Shown here: one piece after another, positions 55,216 to 64,000 of the stretch
How the letters are laid out: each line of letters begins with the position of its first letter
Position numbering within the stretch: position 1 is the stretch's first letter
Program-made: the position numbers and the translations under genes
The notes under the pieces: generated by a model
Database searches by the model: none
What the model was told of the DNA's origin: nothing
Seen by the model: the letters and a program-made list of their open reading frames with translations, nothing else
Source of the DNA: Trichobilharzia regenti
Taxonomy: Eukaryota > Platyhelminthes > Trematoda > Strigeidida > Schistosomatidae
Assembly: GCA_944472135.2 (NCBI GenBank)
Contig: OX235265.1
Coordinates: 94,148,984-94,212,983 of the forward strand
DNA: 64,000 bases
Reading direction: 5' to 3'

Positions 55216-55720
55216 ATCTAGGGGTAATGGATTCCAGATTCAGTGGAAAAGAAATCACTAACCTGAGAGTTCAGTTAATTCCAGTTGTGCATCTTAATTC
55301 CAGTGCCAGTTACCACCAACCAATTTACTTCAAATCTTGTCGTTTTAGCTGAAATTAGAAGGATACAAGCTCATCTGAATCAATAACTTTCAACCGCTGG
55401 AACACTAATTTTAACTGTGCTCCACCTGTCCAGATTTCGGAAACTATTTCGGTATCACGAAATAGGCTTGGTAAGCTGAAGAGAATATTCAAACTCCAGT
55501 AATTGTTGTATGAGATTTTGTTGCATTTAGGTAGTCAAAATTTTCACCGCTAATTCTTCAGTTTTGTAGTGGTTGTTCATCACCCCATTTCTTAGTACCC
55601 ATAATCACACATGCGAATTACACACAAGTATACCAATATTGATAATATATTTCTAGGGTTTCGGTTTCACTGAATGAACTTAATTTTGAATTACGCAGGT
55701 GATTGTACAACCTAGAGTGA
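55216..55720. other. No gene seen
   Basis: AT-rich intron-like sequence. Nothing recognised. Confidence 0.35.
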
Positions 55721-55724
55721 TATT

Positions 55725-56060
55725 ATTATTTTATTATTATTCCCTTGGTTTTCGACTGGTACATAGGGCTTCAGCAACACATCTTCACTTTTTACTATCT
55801 TATGCCATCCTCTTCATTTGGGTCCACGATTGCCCATAATCTTTCATCTACTTTTCAACTCATATGATCTCCTGCATGGAACCCTCGCATAGACGGACCA
55901 CTCGTCGCTGTCCATTTGGATTCCTCTCGAGCGATGGGTTTAACTGAGGGTGATGTCATTCGATGAACTCCTCGACGTATGCCCAATCCATTGCATTTTC
56001 TCCAGCATATTTGAACAAGATATATGGCGAACAATATTGGTTTCATTTAGATCTTCAGGC
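55725..56060 (-). pseudogene. RTE 3' end relic
   Basis: The - strand carries the last about 300 coding bases in broken frame, ending gaagccctatgtaccag next to an (AAT)-like run (55725-55740). Confidence 0.7.
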
Positions 56061-56415
56061 TTTACTCTTATTTACATAGCTTTATATATAACAGTTTTAA
56101 CCAATGATGGTAAGTTTGTGGATCGAATAATAATAATGATGTGGTAAATGTTTTGAACGTCATTAATAACGATGACTATAGTGATAACAAAATAATGATA
56201 ACTAGCTTTATGCGGATGGCAATAAGAATAACGAATGTAGTAATATATGTATATGTAAACAATACAATAAATAAAATTAAGTCAAATCTTAAGAGTTACG
56301 TATTACTAAAGTTGAAGTGGACAGATAATCAGAGTTCAAATAAACATCATAAAAGTACGAAAGAGATGGAAAATAAGATAGGGTGGGAGGGTTTTGATTA
56401 GAATTCACCTAGGCC
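56061..56415. other. No gene seen
   Basis: AT-rich with taataataatgatg-type low complexity. The 86-residue ORF here has no recognisable domain. Confidence 0.35.
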
Positions 56416-56419
56416 AAGG

Positions 56420-56645
56420 GACAGATAGTGCTTCGCTTGCACTACGGTAGAATGCTCGCCAACCGCTCATGTGGTCCTGGGTTCTACTCCCGGTCGACGC
56501 ACTCCTTTACTTCTCTAAGCCAGTGGTGAGACTGGTAAAGATAGAAGGTTGGTCATGAAGCTAGCAACCTCATCCCATAAGAATAAACACCGCTGCCTAT
56601 AGCCTGAAGCCTATGCTCCAGTGGGAACGTAAAGAATTAAAAAAA
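56420..56645 (+). mobile_element. SINE-A copy
   Basis: Decayed tRNA-like head (gtagaatgctcgccaacc, B box gggttctactccc), body tcatgaagctagcaacctc, tail cctatgctccagtgggaacg and A-rich end. Confidence 0.75.
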
Positions 56646-56999
56646 AGGGATAGACAAATGTAGAACAAACTTCTTTTGTGTGCAAAGACTAAGACTGTTC
56701 TCTCGAATTCCCATAGCTTTGTCTATGTGTAAAAGGCGGATTCGAATTCCGTCCAAAGGCTCGATGAAATGCGATAGATAACTTTGAAGGTAGTATTTCT
56801 ATCCACTTGATGACTGCTACCAGTCAGAGGAGCCAAAATAGAACTTATAGAATTTATTTGGCCTTTTCCGAACCATAAAAAAAAGATGCTCATTAATGCG
56901 TTTGTTAAGCTGTCCTGAATATTTGCCGAGCGATTGGCCCTTGTTTAACTTGTTCCTACAGTTTCTTGGTACTAATTCTTTCTGACCTACAATTCAATC

Positions 57000-57715
57000 T
57001 TCATTTTGGTACAGCTGTTGATAAAAGTCTGCAGTAGCCTGTTGGAAGTGCTTTTTGTGACACACAGGGCAACTTTCTGACCGGTATAGAAGAACTGACT
57101 GACTGACTTCACAATTGTATTGAAAATTCGAATCTTGTTCTTTATGTTATCTGAGGGCAGAAGACTTGCAAACTAGTTTCAAGTTGATAAAGGCGTATCC
57201 TGCTTCTCTGATTCGCACTGGCTTTAACATCTTCAGCCGTTCCATCTGCAGTTGGAACGATGGTTTCAATATAAGTGAAGGCAGGAAGTAACCTCTGTCG
57301 AATCTCTTTATCCCGTTGATGGTGATTGATGCTGGTCGTTGTGGCTGTTGGTTGGTTGGCCGCTTATTTCATCACTTCTGTCTTCTCTATGTTAACCTGG
57401 AAACCTGTTTTCACTACCTGCCTCTTCAGCCAGTTTGTTGGTTTTTTGGCCTGCCTGCAATTCTTCGAGTTTATGTGACATGAGACATAAATAATCCATG
57501 CACGAAATGCAGATTTTCTAGAGTCTTCGTATCCGTAGCCCAAAGTATCACTGTCTTCTTACTCCCTGTGCCAAGGTCTGACGAATAATACATTCCACCA
57601 CAATTAAGAGTACCATCGGTGATGATAGGCAACCTTGTTTTTACACTGTATGCACTTCATATAATTCGGTGAGTTTTCCATTGTAGATCTGCTAACATGT
57701 GACATTAACTCGCTA
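57000..57715 (-). pseudogene. RTE RT/C-terminal relic, old copy
   Basis: The - strand aligns in order with 58140-58830 of the neighbouring young copy (FADD region near 57510, LYG-like region near 57100) with many changes and frame breaks. The extreme 3' end is missing. Confidence 0.7.
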
Positions 57716-57824
57716 GAGTGGCACATGTATTCGTTATTCAGTATAAGTTTGGAAAAGTAAATAATAGGTAGCCCTGGTATATGTATAACATTGTGTTTAT
57801 AGGCGATTAACTGATTATAAACTA

Positions 57825-58852
57825 TTATTATTATTATTATTATTGTATCCTTTAGTTCCTAGAGAACATAGGGCTTCAGCTGCGCACCTCCATTGCCTTC
57901 GGTTTTCTGACAACTTTTCCACCTCGCTCCAGGTCTGTCCACATGCTCTCATCTCCTCCTCACATTACCTCCTCCAAGTCAACCTTGGACGACCAACTCG
58001 CCGCCTCCCTTTCGGGTTCCACTCGAGCGATGGCTTGTCTAGTGATGTTACTTGATGGTTTCCTCAGCGTATGGCCAATCCATCTCCATTTCTTCCTGCC
58101 TATTTGTTTCACAATCGGTTTCTGATTGGTTCGCTCACTGCCAGAGATCCCTGTTCCTGATCTTTTCTGGCCATCTGATCTTGAGTATTGAGCGAAGACA
58201 ACTGTTAATGAAGGTCTGAAGTTTGTTTGAGATGCTCTTTATGACACGCCAAGTCTCTGATCCGTATAGTAGCACTGACTTCACATTGGAGTTGAAAATC
58301 CGGATCTTATTTTTGATGCTGAGTGCTGTTGACCTCCACACAGATTTGAGAGTAATGAAAGCTTGTCTTGCTTTTCCGATTCTGGCTTTGATGTCCTCGT
58401 CAGTTCCGCCTGTAGTTGAGACGATGCTTCCCAGGTAGGTGAAGGAGGTTGTTTCTTTCAGGTTCTTCCCATTTATGCTTATTGTGGTCTGTTGTTGCTG
58501 TTGATGTTGGCAAGGAATCTTCATCATCTCTGTTTTATCTATGTTCACCTGAAGTCCTATCTTTGATGCTTCTTCTGCCAATTTGTTACTTTTCATTTGC
58601 ATATCTTCCAGTTTATGGGAAATCAGACATATATCATCGGCGAAATCCAGATCCTCCAAGTCTTTTGTGTCAGTCCATTTTATGCCTGTTCCCTCGTTGG
58701 TTGCCGTTGTCTGTCGCATTATCCAATCGATTGCAATCAGGAAGATCATTGGTGACAGTAGACACCCTTGCCTCACTCCCGTCCTCACTTCGAAGGCTTC
58801 CGTAAGTTTCCCGTTGTGGATTACTTGGCATGCAGCATTGTCGTATAAACTA
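57825..58852 (-). mobile_element. Young 5'-truncated RTE copy with target duplication
   Basis: Covers the ORF from just before the RT GVRQGCLLSP motif to the stop, with an (AAT)n tail at 57829-57843. The stretch 58788-58135 encodes 217 residues almost identical to the intact RTE, including LDFADD. A frame break follows near 58140 and another near 57960. Flanked by tataaacta at 57816-57824 and 58844-58852, the right copy overlapping the element by tata. Confidence 0.88.
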
Positions 58853-58859
58853 TGCAGTT

Positions 58860-59485
58860 AATTAATTAGTTATGGTAATCATTGAAATCCAGTATGCACA
58901 CCGTGTGCTTCTTTTAATAGTACTGAAAGTCATACAACTACACTTTATTACCTGAACTACTGATGTTGCCTTAGTAATATACTTATAATACTTAGAAAGA
59001 TTCCACCGAAAGCGGTGAGAACATTAAAGTTAACCGAATATAATGTCACTTTAAGGAGTTAGTGTTACTCAACTTTCATATAATAATTATTTTTACTCTG
59101 ATTATCAGTAAACAAATACTTTTGTATTGCTGTGTTGTTTTAGTTGAAGGGTCTTAAACGTCCGCATGAGCTGTGTGATTCTTCTGTATTATTTTTTCAC
59201 CAAAAACTCTAGAAAATTGACTGTTTAAAGTAAATAAGTAATGCATTGATAATTTTTGACAACATGGTGGTAAAACAACAATTATTTCAAACTTGTGATG
59301 TTCAAAATGCTTATATTAAAATGTCAAATATCATTTGAATTGGTTTAGACAAGAGAGTGGCATGGGAAGCAACGTACAAAATCTGGACACAGTGCCACTG
59401 ATATAACATTTGCATTGTCCAGAATAAGTTTAGATGTAAGTAGGTTAATTGAGTTACTAAATATATATATATATATCGCGTGTTG
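58860..59485. other. No gene seen; TA run
   Basis: AT-rich intron-like sequence, TA microsatellite at 59459-59476. Confidence 0.35.
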
Positions 59486-59489
59486 GCTT

Positions 59490-59740
59490 CCAGAGATTTG
59501 ATTGGTTACAGGATTGATCACAAGCTGACTAAGTCAGGCAGGAAGATAGTTTCCCGCCCGTGACAAATTGGAAGAAGTTAGAATTCACGGCCCATTGGGT
59601 AAGGTCCCAATGGAAGAATGGTCTACCAGCTCACCTCATAATCGGAAGGTCCTGGCTTCGAATATCAGTGGATACGTATGGCTGAAGAGTATCAATCTGG
59701 GATGAAACAGTTGTTTAATACTCACAGGTTTGCACTGTGA
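59490..59740 (+). mobile_element. SINE-2 copy, decayed
   Basis: Leader agaattcacggccc, tRNA-like head with B box ggcttcgaatatc, then ggctgaagagtatcaatc and gggatgaaacagttg, a decayed hammerhead-like module. Repeat E (59745-59850) follows. Confidence 0.6.
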
Positions 59741-59884
59741 AGGCTGGCCACCTACTACGGCGGCCACATTGCAAACCTGACTGATGGAATTCAATCTACA
59801 CCAAATAAAAGTTTGGACGCATTACGCTAGGTACTATCTAGTGTTCAAGCAAAGTACCCAATACTACTGTACAGTAGGCCAGTC

Positions 59885-60072
59885 ATGAGGCTGAATAGCT
59901 CAGTGACAACGTTTCTGACTGAGGCTTTTGCTGAAGTCGGTACAAATCTCAGAAGATACATGATTTCTCTCAAGGTTTCTAATATTCCTTTTTGTCTGTT
60001 GAGTACCAGAAAGCAAGAAATCTAGGTTCAGGGCTTCCTGCCGATTGCCTTCAACCATCTAATATCAATAAT
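59885..60072 (+). mobile_element. SINE-C copy
   Basis: tRNA-like head ggctgaatagctcagtgaca, then aatctaggttcagggcttcc and gattgccttcaaccatcta, as at 26815-27010 in reverse. Confidence 0.6.
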
Positions 60073-60074
60073 GA

Positions 60075-60740
60075 TATAATCCCTTCGATTAAAATAAATG
60101 AGGCTAGATTTATCCATGAAACATGAAAACATAATTTAAACAGATTAACTGAATGTAATCAGTCATTTTTAAATTCGACCAACCTTGCTTATCAATTTGA
60201 TGAATCGCTTTCATAACTCTGAATAAATCAGTTTTATACTAATAAATCTAAACTGAGTGTGTAATCAGACTATGGATAATGATTTATCTGTAAATTATCG
60301 CATATCGTTCAGGTAATTATCCTCTTTCCATCACCTGCTTTGTGTGAAGCTAAAGGACATTCATGCACCAAATAATGGCACTTCAGGAGGACATCTAAGT
60401 GAATTAAGGGTAGAAGTAATTTTGAATAGTATTGATTAGTTTACCGTCTGATGAATTTCCCCTACGCATTATCTCTCTTGCAACTAGTTCTGTTCATTAC
60501 CAAAGTGTGTCGTATCAGGGACATTTAACACTATACAGCAATATATATATATTGTTAGGTTTTATTGATTTCTGTAAAATACTATTCTGTAATGTATTGT
60601 TCTAAAATAAATACTCATAACGTTCTGTTCATTTAACCTACATATGTGTATAAGCTATCCTTTCTATTAAAGTGACCCTGAGGGTTTTAGTATGGATGCT
60701 TTGACAATATCTTGAGGAGGGCGCAATGTTATCTGGCTGT
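60075..60740. other. No gene seen
   Basis: AT-rich intron-like sequence. Nothing recognised. Confidence 0.35.
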
Positions 60741-60744
60741 TATT

Positions 60745-61290
60745 ATATTTGTTATTATTGTTCCTCTGGATCCTGAATGGAACAAAGGACTGCCGGTATT
60801 CATTGGGGTTTCTGTGACACTAGACATATATCATCTGTGAAATCCAAATCTTCAACAGTCTTCTTATCGGTCGTCCAGCGCATTCCTGACTCCTCGCCCC
60901 CAATAGTCTGGGGAATAACCCAGCCTGCAACAATTAAATATATCGTCGTTGGTGACAATAATCGGCAAGCCGACTTTTATTACTCCTGTGTTCACTTCGA
61001 ACGCCTTGCTGGGTGAGATTTCCGTTTTGGATCACTTGACACGAGGCGTTGTCATATGGTTGTTGAATAAGGTTGACGAAGACTTCGGGTACGACCTAGT
61101 GTTGAAGTAGGTTTCAAATTACTTCTCGACCTACTCTGTTGAAGGCCTTTTCAAATTCGATGATGTTGAGGTAGGCAGGGATTTGACTGTCATTCTATGC
61201 TTTGTTGTGTGATGACGATGCGTAGAGTAGCAATTCGATCAGCACATGATTTGCCTTTCCTGAATCTAGCTTGTTCATGGAGTTAGGTAA
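60745..61290 (-). pseudogene. RTE relic with internal deletion
   Basis: The - strand from 61290 carries the RT region upstream of and including the FADD area (60840-60870), then jumps near 60800-60815 to the 3' end (ttccattcaggatccagagg, then aataat). The post-RT region is missing. Confidence 0.7.
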
Positions 61291-61309
61291 ATCAAGGGGT
61301 GTGGTAGGG

Positions 61310-61530
61310 CGTCGGTGGCAAAGTGGTTAGGAAGCTCGCCGACCATGCAGATGTCTGGGGTTCGATCCCCGGCCACTGCACTCCTTTACGTCGCTAAGCC
61401 AGTAACAAGGCTGGTAAAGAGGAAAGGTTAGGCATGAGGCTAGCAACCTCATCATGTAAAAATAAACACCGCTACAGAAACTTTAAGCTTCTAGCTTGAA
61501 GACCTATGTTCCACTGGGAACATGAAGGAA
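61310..61530 (+). mobile_element. SINE-A copy, reference for the family
   Basis: Head gcgtcggtggcaaagtggtt with B box ggttcgatccccgg, body gcatgaggctagcaacctc (61432-61450) and aaataaacaccgctacagaa, tail cctatgttccactgggaac (61503-61521). It lies about 20 bases from the RTE relic on the other strand. Confidence 0.85.
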
Positions 61531-61534
61531 TAGA

Positions 61535-62214
61535 AGAAGGGCTATGTGAAGAGATTATTACTAGATTACACTTCAGCATATGTTTATATAAGATAACATG
61601 CACTAATAAGTAATAAATTGAATGTCAGAAATCAGAAGCAAATGATCATGAGTACCAGTAGATGTTTTTATGATTAGCATTCATACTGAAATCGCCCCAG
61701 TCTAATTGTACACTTCACATGACTAAATGTCTCTGATCTTATCATTCATTCATATAAGTTGCATAATCTGACTGAAATAATATTCAACTGGACAATTAAT
61801 TACAAGTAATCATTACTATGCATTTAGTGTTATTCCTAATCGTTTACTTTTGATATCTAAAGTTGAATTTAGTAGATATTATTATTATTTTATAGGCATA
61901 TTTTTCATGCTTTCTGAGAGGAAAGTTAGGCTACAGTCTTGGAAGTTTGACCAGCTGTGGCGTAACTTTTACCAGGCGATGGCTGCTAGCCTCACACCCA
62001 CGCTTACTCCCTCTTTTCTGGGCTTAATAAAGACTGGTAAGCTAGAACAGTTTTGAAGTGAGTCTATCGGGAATGAAAACTGGAAAATTTCTGTGGGTGA
62101 TGAGAGTTATACCACTGGATTATCGACATCAAACGGTAATCTAGTAACAAACCACTGGAAAACAACTATTGGGAGCTTGGACCATAATTACCCAAAGTTA
62201 TTTAAGAAAATACT
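61535..62214. other. No gene seen
   Basis: AT-rich. Bases 61910-62050 include agttaggctacagtc and gctagcctcacaccc, possibly a decayed SINE-A/RTE leader piece on the - strand. Confidence 0.3.
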
Positions 62215-62945
62215 AATATTGTCACTCTATTATAGATAAGATTTCATTTTGATAAATCACACAGTGTTGCACATTAATATTAACTGATGACAACGTTTCA
62301 AGCACAGTTTATTGCCACTCATAATCATATTAAGGAACTACGCACACAACTCACTTTCTTGCTTCATTTATATACTTGAGTAAAAATTGATGCTTATACA
62401 TTTGAATAAAGTCAATCCCACATAAAATACATTCGGAAATAATATTATTTTTATCAATCAAATACACTAAGATGGGCAATAAGATGTTTTATGGAAAATA
62501 AATGACTTGTTAGAATGTTACAATGTATGTGAACTGATTAATGTTTATTATCCTCCTGTGATTTGACTGGTGGTAATAATATCTTCCATATCTCTGGTAT
62601 TTGCGTCGAGTCGCTTCTGTTGCATGTATTGGGTGTAGACTCGATGAAACGGGATCAAGTAATCAACCACCTCTGTCTTTCCATCAACCAATATTATTTT
62701 TTAGAATTGTGACTCTGTCCCGCCCACCCTATTGTGTGGTTGTGCGTTAATGCACGAAGTGCCATTGCTGGATTTTCCTCTGAATTACTCATATTCGCGG
62801 GGTCAATCATTTGAAACGTGGTGGCATCAATTAATACTACTGTACAACACTGTGTGATTCATCAAAATAAATCTTATCCATAGTGGAGTTATACTCTAGC
62901 AGTGCCCAAATTCTATACTTATATCAATACTGTTGTCAGTGGGAT
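62215..62945. mobile_element. Foldback family copy, both ends present
   Basis: Left terminal repeat 62220-62470, centre 62480-62800, and a short inverted right repeat 62805-62935 (cgtggtggcatcaatt, aaataaatcttatccatag, then agcagtgcccaaattctata). The outermost right block is the reverse complement of the left-only block at 18819-18852, which fixes the outer edge of the family. Confidence 0.7.
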
Positions 62946-64000
62946 GACTCCCACGGACATGTAATCGTAGGAGCTAGTGAAGAAGTTATCAAAACGAATG
63001 TTCTTTATTCACTAATGAGTCCTTGAAAAGTTATAATGGATAACTTTAATTAATAAAGATTTATAAAAAATAACAGAGTTATAAAACCAATCATCTGTGT
63101 TTAAATCTACAAACGAGCTAATCAAAACTCAGCTTGCGCCTACATTAACATACTTGTAGTTAAATATCTCTCTTTAAATTTGAATCCTAGACATATTTAA
63201 CGCTGATAAAAGTATTTTAACACCAATGAATCTCTGCTGAATGCTGTTTCATGTCTAAAATATCCTTATTGTCTTATATTTTTGTGTGTATGTAAAATGT
63301 TTGGAATATAAGTCACGTTTTCTTATTTTACAGCCCACATTCGGTATAAAGTTACTCCTACACAGTAGCCTTGTGTGACAAAAGGTCTAACTGAAACACT
63401 TAGTCTCTTTGATAAATTTGAGTAAGGCACTTAAAAAACAAATTTCTCGAGATGATGTCATCATTTCGTAGTTTTTCTACAATCGCTTTACAACTAACAT
63501 GGTTAACAGTAATTAAATAACATGTATGACAATAATTCAGTTAGATAAAAAACAAAGGTACATACTAACAACCAGTTATATATGAACGAGTAAAGTAGTC
63601 CTTAGTAGGCAAAAGTCAAAGTTTGTTGTTTTTTGTACACAAAGTGTAGGATGTATGTGATTAATCCAAAGTGCTTACATCACCTTCAATAACCAACCTT
63701 GACTTAGAGTTACGTGAAATATTTGTGAGGGCTTAATGCTTCATCTGCTTTTGGAAAGACTGAAACGACTTCATATCGAAGTAACCATTAAAGATTTTGT
63801 GCAGATGGGCATTGATAGCGATGCAGTTAAAGTACCCAGACCAGGGAAAACGGCCAGAGCGAAAAAATTTTCATTATTTCAAATTACTTCTATTGGTTTA
63901 GATTTAGGGTTCGCTCAGTGAAAATGTATTTGAGGCTACCAAATTAACTGTTTTGTATGGTACACTGCCTGCATATATACATACTTAGCGTGTGCTGTTG
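62946..64000. other. No gene recognised
   Basis: AT-rich intron-like sequence. A 61-residue open stretch at 63739-63921 (KDFVQMGIDSDAV, PRPGKTARAKKF) is less AT-rich than its surroundings and might be an old retroelement or exon fragment, but it matches nothing I recognise. Confidence 0.3.

Noticed and set aside
63739..63921. Downstream cadherin exon
   Set aside because: The 61 residues have no cadherin motif and no convincing acceptor and donor pair at the edges.

Overview
The window looks like a piece of a digenean trematode genome, most likely Schistosoma. It is AT-rich, poor in host genes and saturated with retroelements. Three things point to a schistosome: tRNA-headed SINE repeats of the Sm-alpha type carrying hammerhead ribozymes; RTE-clade LINEs of the SR2/SjR2 type with (AAT)n tails; and several lineages of Penelope-like elements (PLEs) that pair reverse transcriptase with a GIY-YIG endonuclease. 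I cannot assign a species.

Only one host gene is supported: a protocadherin-type cadherin on the + strand, starting near 51106. Its large first coding exon runs to a good splice donor at 53841. The exon encodes a signal peptide and about six cadherin repeats, but four single-base frame breaks fall in its first half. The later exons lie beyond the window, so 53841-64000 is probably intron filled with repeats.

Layout. 1-9800: a 221-bp-arm near-perfect palindrome, an Sm-alpha hammerhead SINE, several other SINEs and old LINE/PLE relics. 9990-11830: a PLE relic split by a LINE 3' end. 12720-15770: an RTE element with an intact endonuclease/RT ORF, the best candidate for an active LINE. 16130-20050: two PLE relics on the - strand, the second split by a foldback element flanked by a 14-bp target duplication. 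20150-33600: SINEs, RTE 3' fragments and PLE relics. 33620-37260: an old - strand LINE interrupted by a young PLE with an intact RT/GIY-YIG ORF and a hammerhead-like fold near its 3' end. 37265-50520: further PLE and RTE copies and SINEs. 51106-53840: the cadherin exon. 54470-62945: more RTE and SINE copies, including a young 5'-truncated RTE with a 9-bp target duplication.

How the parts fit. The RTE and a second LINE appear to supply the tails of two SINE families that share one tRNA-like head. SINE-A also carries a block from the RTE 5' leader, so it is built as tRNA head, RTE 5' block and RTE 3' end, much as ruminant Bov-tA relates to Bov-B. Hammerhead or hammerhead-like folds occur in three unrelated contexts: the Sm-alpha SINE, a second tRNA-headed SINE (called SINE-2 here) and a PLE 3' end. 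Coordinates of repeat edges are by eye and may be off by some tens of bases unless a target duplication is stated.
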